Below are positions 47,007 to 55,742 of a stretch of DNA of 64,000 nucleotides, piece by piece (positions within the stretch are counted from its first letter, which is position 1; the number at the start of each line of letters is the position of its first letter). Source of the stretch: CAUUCF01 sp963543695 (lineage in GTDB: Bacteria; Pseudomonadota; Gammaproteobacteria; UBA9339); the NCBI GenBank assembly GCA_963543695.1, contig CAUUCF010000002.1:1-64000 (forward strand), given 5' to 3'. The notes below the pieces were generated by a model that saw only the letters and a list, made by a program, of their open reading frames with translations, ran no database searches and was not told where the DNA came from. Position numbers and translations under genes: made by a program.

Positions 47007-49268
47007 CTAATTATGATCATTCGCTAACTTTTGATAATAATGATCCCAAAATTTACGAAATGGATACCGTTGTAAAATTATTTTCATACGTTGTTGATTA
47101 ATAATGATTTGAATACTGCCCGTTTTACTTGTTTCTAAAAATTTCGTACCACTAGCAAAAAAATCACGAAATTTAAAATAAGGGAAACGGAAACGATTTC
47201 GGTAGCCCACCGGAAACAATACCCATTTCGGATGAACTTGATCAAAAAATTTGCTATCCATTGCTCCTTTGCTACCATGGTGAGGTGCTATTAAGATATC
47301 GCTTTTTAAATCTATGCCCTGTTTTAATAGCGCTTTTTCCCCTCTCTTTTCTAAATCGCCAGGTAATAAAATACTATATCGATCCGTATAAACTTTCAAC
47401 ACACAAGAACCATTATTGCCCTTAAAATCATCTGCTTGATACATTTGAAAATGTATCCCCTCCCAAACAAAATGGGGTTCCGTTAGGCACGATTTAACGA
47501 TCGGATGCTGAACTCCTAAACGATCAGGTTCACTCGTAATCATTTCTTGTATCCTTATGTTACCGTTTAACCCTTTTAGTCCTCCACGGTGATCGTCATC
47601 TCCATGGCTAATAATTACCTTATCCACTTGCTTAATTTTATTAAAGCGTAAAAAAGGTAAAACTATTCGTTCTCCCGCATCACTTGTACCAATACTAGGA
47701 CCTGTATCGTAAATTAAAGTATGCTTAGGAGTTTGAATAATAGCCGACAATCCTTGTCCAACGTCTAATAAAGTAAATTTCAACTGAAAATGATTAATTG
47801 GCCAAGGAATTAGAAAAAATATGCCGATCAGTTTTAAACGTTTTTTCGGTAGCAAAACTAAAATAACCGCAAATTCGCAAAATAATAATTCTAACAGATT
47901 ATTGATCGGGTAATTAACCTGATGCGCAAAAATACTTAATCGCTCTAAAAAATACCAGTTAGCTAATAGTAAATAATGAGCTAAGATTAATATTTTACTC
48001 CCTACATACGGGCAAATAATCAACATGAAGATTCCCCCTATACTAAAAGGAATAATCAATAAATTCCACCAAGGAATGCTCAATAACGTAGTCAACCAAA
48101 CGATATCATACCATCCTCCAAAAAAATACCCCGTTAAAGGTAATAACATTACTAACAGTTTAAATTGCTCAACGATCGCTAAAAAGGTTTTGTTTAGTGT
48201 TTTTTTTAACAACCGAATTTCCGTGTTCAAAACCCTAAACTCTCGTAAAAATAACAAAATTGCAACTGAACTAAAAGAAAGCCAAAAACTAAGCGATAAA
48301 CTGTTGATGGGGTTCATAAAAAGAACGATAAAAATCGATATCTTATAAATTAACCAATTATCGATCGGCAAGAAACAACGTGAACGTAAATACTGAACTA
48401 ACAAACTAATAAAAGCCCTTTGCACCGGCACGTTAAAACCGGCCAGATAACAATAAAAACCGGTTATGAATAAACTTAGTTCATTACTAAAATTTGAAGG
48501 GAACCATACCAATTTAAAAACGTAATTAATCCACTTTTGTAACCATTTAAAAATCAAATTAATGTGCAAACCAGAAATAGCAATCAAAAAACCAATCCCT
48601 GTTACCTGAATAATTTTCCAATCTTCTTGCGTAATTTCGGCATTATTCCCTAAAGTAATGGCTAAAATAACCTTCGCTAATCGACCGTTTTTTAAATGTT
48701 TCTTGACTTTAATTATTAATTTTTCACGCCAAGATAACGACATTTTAGCTAGAAAAAAAAGTTGCTTAACTTCCCCAATCCCTACTATCCCTCTGATAAA
48801 ATAATATTTTTCTATATCCATTACCCCGTCGTTCCTATAACCATGAGGAATTTTTAATTTAGTGATTATCCGATAACGATTTTTTAATTCTATCGGTGGA
48901 TCAACAACGTTTCCGTAGTAAAACAGTTTTACCATTACTCCTTTTTTTAGGTCTTGTTTAGCTACCGAATCTACTTTAAAAAGGAAACTAATTAAACGAG
49001 CATTTTCATAACGTTTAGGTGCTTCCGTTACTACTCCTGTTATCTCTAAAGGTACATCATAAGCTTCAGAAGATAAATGTGGCCGATATCTAACCGATAA
49101 TAGACTCCATAAAATACCTAAAGCGAAAAAAAGAGCACCCTTTCCTATTTTATTACGACAAAAAACCTTAACTAAAAGTAACGTAGAAAAAGTAAACCAA
49201 CCTACTTGAAAATTAGGTAACCAGTTTAAACTTAACAAACCAAAAATCAACCACCATAAAGGATCCAT
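47007..49268 (-). CDS. comEC: DNA uptake channel protein ComEC/Rec2
   Basis: ComEC carries single-stranded DNA across the inner membrane in natural transformation. The protein (about 753 aa from ATG 49268; an in-frame TTG lies three codons upstream) has N-terminal helices and an OB-like domain, the competence core with GIGFLIAISGLHINLIFK, and a C-terminal metallo-beta-lactamase-like domain starting FTLLDVGQGLSAIIQTP with ISHGDDDHRGGLKGL and IAPHHGSKGAMDSKFF. This three-part layout is typical of full-length ComEC in gammaproteobacteria. The type IV pilin and PilB genes at the right end of the window suit a working uptake system. Confidence 0.95.
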   Translation of the reverse strand: MDPLWWLIFGLLSLNWLPNFQVGWFTFSTLLLVKVFCRNKIGKGALFFALGILWSLLSVRYRPHLSSEAYDVPLEITGVVTEAPKRYENARLISFLFKVDSVAKQDLKKGVMVKLFYYGNVVDPPIELKNRYRIITKLKIPHGYRNDGVMDIEKYYFIRGIVGIGEVKQLFFLAKMSLSWREKLIIKVKKHLKNGRLAKVILAITLGNNAEITQEDWKIIQVTGIGFLIAISGLHINLIFKWLQKWINYVFKLVWFPSNFSNELSLFITGFYCYLAGFNVPVQRAFISLLVQYLRSRCFLPIDNWLIYKISIFIVLFMNPINSLSLSFWLSFSSVAILLFLREFRVLNTEIRLLKKTLNKTFLAIVEQFKLLVMLLPLTGYFFGGWYDIVWLTTLLSIPWWNLLIIPFSIGGIFMLIICPYVGSKILILAHYLLLANWYFLERLSIFAHQVNYPINNLLELLFCEFAVILVLLPKKRLKLIGIFFLIPWPINHFQLKFTLLDVGQGLSAIIQTPKHTLIYDTGPSIGTSDAGERIVLPFLRFNKIKQVDKVIISHGDDDHRGGLKGLNGNIRIQEMITSEPDRLGVQHPIVKSCLTEPHFVWEGIHFQMYQADDFKGNNGSCVLKVYTDRYSILLPGDLEKRGEKALLKQGIDLKSDILIAPHHGSKGAMDSKFFDQVHPKWVLFPVGYRNRFRFPYFKFRDFFASGTKFLETSKTGSIQIIINQQRMKIILQRYPFRKFWDHYYQKLANDHN

Positions 49269-49379
49269 GTTGATCAATTATCCATGATACGTTTTACAAA
49301 AAAACTGTCAACAATCACGGATAAAGCAGTTTTACTAACGACGTAAAAACTTTTTCAACAAGCAGGTACGTACCTCCGT

Positions 49380-51398
49380 TTATTTTAAATATTGTTTTTC
49401 AAGATGTTGTTTAATCTCTGCTGTCCAACGGTTAATTTCTTCCGCACTATGCGTATTATTAATTTGATAAACTAAAGTATAAGTAATGTTTCTCTGCTGA
49501 TTCTTGATAAAAATATCCTTTAAAAAAACCTGTGAAACCGGATAAGCTTTTAATTTTAAAATTCGATCGATAACTTCCCCAGCTAAAAGATCAAAACTTA
49601 AAGTTAAGCAAATATCCCTTTTCGTTAAAATTTTTTCCGTAACAGGTTGACAAATCTCTAAACGTTGTAATTTATCGGTCTGCAATTCAAAATAAACCGG
49701 AGCTAAATGCATTAAATTATTTAGTAACAATAATTTAGGATTAATTTCCCCGCAATAACCGATCGTTTCGCCGTTTTGTTCTATAGCTAAAGTTTTCTGT
49801 CGATGCAATAAAGCAGGCACTTGTGCAGGGACGGTAAAAACCCATTTAACGCCTAAAATACGAGCTAAACCCGCTAACAAGCCTTTTAAATACAATAAAT
49901 CTACTTTCAATTGCTCCGTTTGAAAATGAACTGGAAAAATAGAACCAACCGCAATTCCCCATAAACGTTCCTGCTCATCACAAATTTGGTTTTGATCTAC
50001 GGTTGGTAAAAATACTTTACCCCATTCAAAAGCTTTAATTCGTTCATTTTGAAAGCGTCGATTTTGATCAATTAAGTTAACCGCTTGCAAAATCGTATTA
50101 TTTCTTAATAAAGAATACCCCTTATCACAAGCATTTAAAACTTGAAGATGCGCTTTTAAATCCTCCGCTTGACAAGCATCAATTTGGTTTAAAGCTTGAT
50201 TCGAATATAAAGCATCCGTGATAACTTCCGAAAAACCATTTGCGACTAAGTAATGATTAACTATCGCCGCTAACTGTTCAGCAGAGCTTTTATTGACCCC
50301 ACAAACCACCGGAGGAGCCATACTAACCAGCTGATTATAACCGATAACTCTCGCAATTTCTTCTATTAAATCTTCTTTTAATTTAACGTCCCAAACGCGA
50401 TGAGTAGGAACCACGACTAAAAGCTCTTGCTCGTTAATCACTTCCATTTTAAACGCTATCCGTTTTAAAATCGATTGTATTTCTAAACTAGATAAATTAG
50501 TGTCTAACATCGCATTTACTTCGCGAATATCCAGTTTGATCGTTGGTAAACCATACGTTTTTTGATACAATTCACTAACATGACCCTGCCAACCTAAACA
50601 ATTGTAAAGGTATACTGCTCGTTGAATTCCTCTCGTTACCCCACCTAAATCTCCTCCTCGTTCAAAACGAATAGAAGCTAAAGTCTGGATCCCCAATTTT
50701 TTGCTCGTTTTACGTATTGATACCGGATCAAATAAAGCGGCTTCTAAGTAAAAACGTTTCGTTTGCTCATCAACGCTTGCTCCTTTACAACCGATCACTC
50801 CTGCTACCGATAAAATTTTTTCTTCGTCGGCGATCACCAGACTGTTTTCTGGTAACAATACTGGTACTTCACAAAACAACAAATCTGCTTTTTCACCCGG
50901 ATTAGAAAAACGCACCTGTATTTTGCCTTTCACTTTATCGGCGTCATAAACGTGCATCGGTTGACCAATTTCTAAATTAACAACGTTCGTAACGTCAATC
51001 GGCAAATTGATAACGTTTAGATTACTCACTGATAACATTTTGGCTAAATACGCGGGTAAACAAATGTCTTGACTTTTAACAAATTCGGTTAAACTAAAAG
51101 CCATCGTCTCTTGCTGGGCTAATATCTCAAAATGAGTTATTGGTTTTAACTTAAAATCATCTATCCGTAATTTTTTTAATCCAGTAGCTAAACGGCTATT
51201 TAATTCTCGAGCAAGCCCTTCATAACAATGATGATCCCCTCGATTAGCTAATAATTCTAAAGTTAACCACCAATCTGCTTCGACGTTTTCTCGATTTTTT
51301 ACCTCTAATCCTAAATCTTCAAATAAATCAATAAGCTCGGCTAAACTAATCTGCGGTAAGTCAATAAATCGTTTTAAAATTTCTAGGCTAATTTTCAT
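49380..51398 (-). CDS. pheT: phenylalanyl-tRNA synthetase beta subunit lacking the tRNA-binding OB domain
   Basis: The 672-aa PheT is about 120 residues shorter than the usual 795. The N-terminal MKISLEILKRFIDLP...FEDLGLEVKNRENV is joined directly to ADWWLTLELLANRGDHHCYEGLARELN (family: ...[25 protein letters not shown]), so the EMAP/OB-fold B2 domain (about residues 39-148 of the E. coli protein) is missing with no frame break. The B3/B4 editing domain (PIDVTNVVNLEIGQPMHVYD), B5, the catalytic-like core and the C-terminal anticodon-binding FDX-ACB domain (LTKRDICLTLSFD) are all present. It starts inside the pheS stop (ATGA). Confidence 0.95.
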   Translation of the reverse strand: MKISLEILKRFIDLPQISLAELIDLFEDLGLEVKNRENVEADWWLTLELLANRGDHHCYEGLARELNSRLATGLKKLRIDDFKLKPITHFEILAQQETMAFSLTEFVKSQDICLPAYLAKMLSVSNLNVINLPIDVTNVVNLEIGQPMHVYDADKVKGKIQVRFSNPGEKADLLFCEVPVLLPENSLVIADEEKILSVAGVIGCKGASVDEQTKRFYLEAALFDPVSIRKTSKKLGIQTLASIRFERGGDLGGVTRGIQRAVYLYNCLGWQGHVSELYQKTYGLPTIKLDIREVNAMLDTNLSSLEIQSILKRIAFKMEVINEQELLVVVPTHRVWDVKLKEDLIEEIARVIGYNQLVSMAPPVVCGVNKSSAEQLAAIVNHYLVANGFSEVITDALYSNQALNQIDACQAEDLKAHLQVLNACDKGYSLLRNNTILQAVNLIDQNRRFQNERIKAFEWGKVFLPTVDQNQICDEQERLWGIAVGSIFPVHFQTEQLKVDLLYLKGLLAGLARILGVKWVFTVPAQVPALLHRQKTLAIEQNGETIGYCGEINPKLLLLNNLMHLAPVYFELQTDKLQRLEICQPVTEKILTKRDICLTLSFDLLAGEVIDRILKLKAYPVSQVFLKDIFIKNQQRNITYTLVYQINNTHSAEEINRWTAEIKQHLEKQYLK

Positions 51399-52417
51399 AT
51401 CGTTCTTCCTAATAATTCTTTAAAAACAGCAGTATTAACCCCATACAAAGTTCTTAAACTAATCGGATAAAACTGCGTAGCTAAACGCGATAAACCAAAC
51501 CCAAAAGCAAATCCCGTAATTTGATTACTATACCCTAAATTTTTTAGTAAGTTAGGATGCACCATTCCCGCCCCAACCACGGTAATCCAACCGGCGCCAT
51601 GACACTTATCGCATCCTTGGGTATTACAAAGATCACAAGCTACATCTGCCCCAATCGATGGTTCTGTATAAGGATAGAATTTAGGTTTAAAACGTATTTT
51701 ACGCTCTTGTCCGTATAGCTCTTTTAGTAAATAAGTCAAAGTCCATTTTAAATGTGATAATTTAACTTTTTTATCTACGTACAACCCTTCAAATTGGTGG
51801 AAGCAAGCTAAATGAGTTGCATCCACCGCTTCATTACGATAAACCCTACCCGGAGAAATGATTTTAATCGGTAAATCTTGCTCCGTACATTGAGCTAAAA
51901 TTCTAGCCTGTACCGTCGTCGTATGCGATCTTAATAAATGTTTTTGAGTTAACCAAAAAGTATCTTGAGCATCACGAGCAGGATGATGTTCCGGAATACA
52001 TAAAGCATCGAAATTATAAAAAGGCGTTTCTACTTCCGGTCCACTTACTTTTTTAAACCCTAAATTCCTTAAACAAGCACTACATTTCTCCTCCATGATC
52101 GTTAGCGGATGTAAATTACCAAGATCGACTGGGAAACCTGGTAAACTAACGTCTATTGTTTCGGATGTTTTTTGTTGTAATAATTGATTTTCTAAACGAG
52201 TTTTCGCTTCTAAAAATAATTTTTCCATTTCTTGCTTCATTGCATTCAGTTTTTGAGCGAATAACGGTCTTTCTGCATGCGTAATCTCTTTTAACCGTTG
52301 GTATTCCTGCTTAAGCCAACTGTTTTTCCCTAAAAATTTAGCTTTTAATTGATCAAATTCAGTTAAATTTTTTAATTCCGCTAATTTTTGCCGTAACGTC
52401 GATAACAAAGAATTCAT
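51395..52417 (-). CDS. pheS: phenylalanyl-tRNA synthetase alpha subunit
   Basis: The 340-aa catalytic subunit has an N-terminal coiled coil (KAKFLGKNSWLKQEYQRL), motif 1-like HPLTIMEEKCSACLRNLGF, SGPEVETPFYNFDALCIPEHHPARD, motif 2 GRVYRNEAVDATHLACFHQFEGL and the C-terminal GFGLSRLATQFY motif 3. CDLCNTQGCDKCHGAGWITVVGAGMVHP is an unusual cysteine-rich loop (CxxC...CxxC) that could bind zinc; a form of it occurs in some homologues (CxxC...CxxxxW). Confidence 0.96.
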   Translation of the reverse strand: MNSLLSTLRQKLAELKNLTEFDQLKAKFLGKNSWLKQEYQRLKEITHAERPLFAQKLNAMKQEMEKLFLEAKTRLENQLLQQKTSETIDVSLPGFPVDLGNLHPLTIMEEKCSACLRNLGFKKVSGPEVETPFYNFDALCIPEHHPARDAQDTFWLTQKHLLRSHTTTVQARILAQCTEQDLPIKIISPGRVYRNEAVDATHLACFHQFEGLYVDKKVKLSHLKWTLTYLLKELYGQERKIRFKPKFYPYTEPSIGADVACDLCNTQGCDKCHGAGWITVVGAGMVHPNLLKNLGYSNQITGFAFGFGLSRLATQFYPISLRTLYGVNTAVFKELLGRTI

Positions 52418-52689
52418 ACTTTACCTAATAATCATTTCATCCTTCTTCTATTTCATAATAGGCTTTAATTATTGTAAAAGCTATTATTTAATTAGCTCTA
52501 ATATAATGAATCTCCACGGCTTATGCAATAAATTAAATGCATTTCATCTATCAAAACTAGTCACCGATCACTCTTGTTTCTTTTGGTTTGATTTCCTTTA
52601 ATTTTTTAATTAAAAAGGATTACCTAAAAAATTTTTACATAATTGTTTCTTAATATGATTTTTGTCAAAAACACTCTCTTTTGTTCATA

Positions 52690-53430
52690 ATGCAAAAAAA
52701 TAAAGTATTTTTTTATAAATTCGTGCGAAATAATTTATTATTTGTCTTAACAATAATTTCAAGCTTAATTTTTTCTTCAAAATGTAATAAATATACAAAC
52801 ATGAATTCAATAAAAGCAATGTACTATAACCTAGACTTTAACTTAAGGCTTAGAATATTACTAGAAGCGAACGGGATTTCTAGAAAGAAAATAGCTAATG
52901 CCTTACAAGTAACAGAATCAGTTATTAGTTCATGGTTCTTGTCTAAATGTAGAATTAAAATTCATTATATCGAAAAAATCTTAAATTTTTTAGCTAAAGA
53001 GCACGTTGATATTAGCAAAGAATGGTTATTAAATAACGAAGGAAGTATCCCTAGTTCAATCAATGCGAAATATAAAAAAAGGTTAGAATTTTTAATGGAA
53101 CAACATCAAATCAAAAAAGGGATTACTCGTTGTTCTTTGAGCACTAATTTCAAATTAAAAATTTTGCTCTCTTATAATAAAATCACTAACAAAAAATTTG
53201 GTGCATTTTTAGGAGTTTCCAGCGTCAACGTTGGGTTATGGTTTTCGCTAAAAACTAAAATTCCTTTACACCGGATTGACAAAATTCTTGAATTTTTCAA
53301 GCAGGAAAACATTCAAATCGATAAAAACTGGTTATTATATAATGAAGGATCTCCTCCTGATTTTATTACTCCAAAACATAAAGAAGCCATTAATAAACTA
53401 ATAAACCAACTGATGTTAAGTAATCACTAA
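52690..53430 (+). CDS. protein with two tandem helix-turn-helix repeats
   Basis: The 246-aa protein (ATG 52690; ATG 52801 is a plausible alternative start that would drop a hydrophobic N-terminal stretch LLFVLTIISSLIFSS) contains an internal duplication. Residues about 50-137 (FNLRLRILLEANGISRKKIA...WFLSKCRIKIHYIEKILNFL...KEWLLNNEGSIP) and about 153-243 (FKLKILLSYNKITNKKFG...WFSLKTKIPLHRIDKILEFF...KNWLLYNEGSPP) match each other nearly end to end. Each half looks like an XRE/CI-type DNA-binding domain followed by the WLLxNEGSxP segment typical of phage-repressor-like proteins. It lies beside the peptide array, facing it, and may regulate it (inference). No clear ribosome binding site was seen. 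Confidence 0.7.
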   Translation: MQKNKVFFYKFVRNNLLFVLTIISSLIFSSKCNKYTNMNSIKAMYYNLDFNLRLRILLEANGISRKKIANALQVTESVISSWFLSKCRIKIHYIEKILNFLAKEHVDISKEWLLNNEGSIPSSINAKYKKRLEFLMEQHQIKKGITRCSLSTNFKLKILLSYNKITNKKFGAFLGVSSVNVGLWFSLKTKIPLHRIDKILEFFKQENIQIDKNWLLYNEGSPPDFITPKHKEAINKLINQLMLSNH

Positions 53431-53600
53431 ATACTGAAAAATTGATCCGTTAATAATTTACGGATCTATCCCGTTTAACCTTGATTATTTTACTAGTTTA
53501 TTTTTTAACTCGATCAATCGAAAGGATGGGATAAAAAAGACGAACCTAATCTTTACTTTAATTCAAACCGTGGTCTAGCCAACGCATTAAAACTTTTTTA

Positions 53601-53781
53601 TCACCTGGGCATTTTCAAGGCTTTCTTTCTGTTCATACCCCCCTGCATGAACCTATTTTCGCAATAATGTCGACAAGCTTTCTGACTTTCGTAAATTTCA
53701 ACATACCTCGTTGTGTAACGTCTCTCAGCTATCGATCTTTTACCTTAACAATGGCATCCACTACTTATTATACCTTTGCAT
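53601..53781 (-). pseudogene. degenerate Cys-rich GG-leader peptide gene
   Basis: The minus strand starts ATGCAAAGG (compare ATGCAAAAA of live copies), lacks most of the leader, then reads IISSGCHC, a TAA, and continues YVEIYESQKACRHYCENRF...NRK. The GCHC, CxxxC and spacing match array members; the leader deletion and stop mark it as dead. Its upstream region (for example CCATAAATAG and TATTATGTGCCGTTAAA-like bases) still resembles that of the neighbouring gene at 54017-54229. It is the most distal unit of the array. Confidence 0.7.
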
Positions 53782-54016
53782 TCCGTTGGAACTTTTAAAT
53801 AAAAAGATATACCCTCATACCCTCAATAATTTACGTAAGCTTTAGTACGTAATTACAAAACTATTATGTGCCGTTAAAATTTCCGTCCTTTTTTCCCATC
53901 AAATCCCAAAACCATAAATAGTTTTACAAGGTATTAAATTTAAACCTAATTTGTTCTAATATTAATGATCTAATTTTTTCTAAAAGAAGAATGACCTAAC
54001 TTTCAATTAGGGCTAT

Positions 54017-54229
54017 CTAACCAACGTATAAAGCACCTATATGTTCATCTTCCTCGTAACATCCTAAATATAATCGATTTCCGCAGTAATATTGACACTC
54101 TGTTGAATTTACGTAAATTCCAGAATATTTTATTACGTAGCTCATTATACCGATGTTATTCCTTCTACAAAAACAATGGCATTCACCACCGATTATTAAA
54201 TTCAAAGCACGTTCGTCAAGTTTTTGCAT
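54017..54229 (-). CDS. Cys-rich GG-leader peptide precursor (array member 5)
   Basis: The 70-aa product starts MQKLDERALNLIIGG, then ECHCFCRRNN, STECQYYCGNRLYLGCYEED. The six Cys lie as CxCxC, CxxxC, and a final GCY. I start at the ATG at 54229 because AGAGGA sits six bases before it, as in the other copies; two ATGs a little upstream would extend it to 81 aa. No signal peptide or membrane segment. The double-glycine leader suggests cleavage after GG by a C39-type peptidase/exporter, none of which is seen in the window. Confidence 0.75.
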   Translation of the reverse strand: MQKLDERALNLIIGGECHCFCRRNNIGIMSYVIKYSGIYVNSTECQYYCGNRLYLGCYEEDEHIGALYVG

Positions 54230-54442
54230 TTCCATTCCTCTAGCATTTTTAAATAAAAACACATGTCATCAAATAAATTGTGTAAACAATTAGAGCCCAA
54301 TTATAAAACTATTACGTGAAATTAAAGAGTGCCTATCTTTTTAGACGCCAAATTAGAAAACCATAAATAGCTTCTTATACGATATTTAATCTAACCTTAT
54401 CATTAAGATCATAATTAGGTTTTCTAAAAACTGACTAAACCT

Positions 54443-54712
54443 TTAATTAAAAGGTTTTAGATAATAACCCCCTATTGACCAATGTGTTAAAATTCTCTTT
54501 ACTAAATTCGCAGTATCCATATTTTGTTTATGATCATAACATCCTGCATATTGGAATTCATGTCGTCCACAATAATACCGACACTTCATCTCACTTGAGG
54601 AAACTCCAGCATAGTCCCTGAAACCACCTTCCCCTTCTATCACAATCATACAATAGCAATGACATCCGCCACCGATTACTAAATTCAAAGCGTACTCGTT
54701 AAGTTTTTGCAT
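54443..54712 (-). CDS. Cys-rich GG-leader peptide precursor (array member 4)
   Basis: The 89-aa product starts MQKLNEYALNLVIGGG, then CHCYCMIVIEGEGG, SEMKCRYYCGRHEFQYAGCYDHKQ, and has a C-terminal amphipathic stretch NLVKRILTHW. The leader is nearly identical to that of the 54017-54229 copy. A TTGTTT -35 and TATAAA -10 precede it. The core beyond the leader diverges between copies except for the cysteines and GCYD, which suggests selection on the cysteine framework with variable loops. Confidence 0.8.
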   Translation of the reverse strand: MQKLNEYALNLVIGGGCHCYCMIVIEGEGGFRDYAGVSSSEMKCRYYCGRHEFQYAGCYDHKQNMDTANLVKRILTHWSIGGYYLKPFN

Positions 54713-54728
54713 CTATTTCTCTAAATTT

Positions 54729-54757
54729 TTTATATAAAAAATATATACCATAAACAA
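54729..54757 (-). promoter_or_regulatory. promoter of array peptide gene 4
   Basis: On the minus strand TTGTTT is followed after 17 bases by TATAAA, about 20 bases before the start codon. The TTGTTT (or TTGTCT) hexamer is found 45-60 bases upstream of all five live array genes. Confidence 0.5.
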
Positions 54758-55048
54758 ATTATGTAAAAATTAATATCTAGTTATAAAATTATTATGTAAA
54801 TAATAAATCTTTATTTTTTTTACAACGTCAAATTAAAATACAAAAAAAATTATCTAAATTTTTAAGGCAAAATTATCATTAAAACTAGTTCTTTTAAAAA
54901 AATTTCCGTATTTTTATTCATTCTATCTAATAAATGCTAGCGATTAGGCCATTAATCAAAATAACCACCGCAACCATGATTCATTTTTTCTTCATATGAT
55001 TTGATAACCACCTCGTTCACCCATCTCGCAATTATCTTGCATAGTTAA

Positions 55049-55162
55049 TCATCTTCTTATTTGCACCATAAGATCATTTAAATGAATCAAATCTGGATCG
55101 TTAAAAATGCCATTTAAGTATTTTTGTAGCTTAACTTCATGGTTAACCTCATGTGAAATCAT
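55049..55162 (-). pseudogene. short coupled reading frame, probable relic of a partner-gene N-terminus
   Basis: The start ATG overlaps the stop of the upstream peptide gene (ATGA). It reads MISHEVNHEVKLQKYLNG, then LIHLNDLMVQIRR and a TGA. Reading through that stop gives LTMQDNCEMGERGGYQI, which lines up with partner starts (INNLILQYRNQLT...NGEMNACGGFKL and INSLINQVRSKLT...VGVMNYNGGYLV). So this looks like a decayed partner gene, again directly after a peptide gene. A second coding-like stretch in another frame just downstream (ARWVNEVV...MNHGCGGYFD, near 54955-55040) may be further debris. The match is short, so confidence is moderate. Confidence 0.45.
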
Positions 55163-55434
55163 ATTAAATCCCCAATTTCAAATCCAATTGAATTTGGTAA
55201 ATATCTTAACAAATACTCTGTACAAAACTGCTCTTTATCATCAAAATTTTGTATTTTATCATAACACCCTTTATAACCACCATGGTATTTTGTACAAACG
55301 TCTACACATGCATTGATATCGTAACTTTCTCCTACCCATTCTAATTCGTGTCCTAAAATTACTGGCTCACGGTAGCAATAACAATAACATCCCTCGATTA
55401 TTAAATTTAAATCTTGCTCGTTCATTCTTTGCAT
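55159..55434 (-). CDS. Cys-rich GG-leader peptide precursor (array member 3)
   Basis: The 91-aa product starts MQRMNEQDLNLIIEG, then CYCYCYREPVILG, NACVDVCTKYHGGYKGCYDK. The second last leader residue is Glu instead of Gly (EG for GG), so processing may differ. It keeps the CxCxC, CxxxC and GCY cysteines plus one extra Cys (EQFCTEYLL). Start chosen at ATG 55434, after TTAGAGGAAATAAAG; a 19-codon upstream extension is unlikely. Strong promoter just upstream. Its stop overlaps the next small reading frame. Confidence 0.8.
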   Translation of the reverse strand: MQRMNEQDLNLIIEGCYCYCYREPVILGHELEWVGESYDINACVDVCTKYHGGYKGCYDKIQNFDDKEQFCTEYLLRYLPNSIGFEIGDLI

Positions 55435-55462
55435 CTTTATTTCCTCTAATTGTTTTAAATGA

Positions 55463-55491
55463 AGTATATATACTCTAAATAAGCTAAACAA
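55463..55491 (-). promoter_or_regulatory. promoter of array peptide gene 3
   Basis: TTGTTT, 17-base spacer, TATACT on the minus strand. The region AGCTTATTTAGAGTATA between the boxes is almost identical in the promoter of the 57557-57844 gene, with a TATAATTA-like AT element upstream. Confidence 0.6.
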
Positions 55492-55742
55492 GGGTTAGAC
55501 AATAATTATAGAATAATTATTTTATATTAATAAATTTTCCCTTTATTTTTTACAACGCTAAATCAAAAGCCAAAAAAATTATTTAGCTTTTACGACAAAA
55601 TTTTTATTAATTCTAAGACAAACCAATTCTCTGGCAAAGCGTCAAAACTAAGGATCGCTTTTTAGTTTAAACCGTATAACACAGGTCTAAATGGAAGCAA
55701 TTAATAACCTTCTGTCCATATTGCCAAATTATAAAAATAACC

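Noticed and set aside
55435..55491. N-terminal extension (MFSLFRVYILHL...) of array peptide 3
   Set aside because: The conserved TTAGAGGAAAT site and family leader place the start at 55434; the extension overlaps the promoter.
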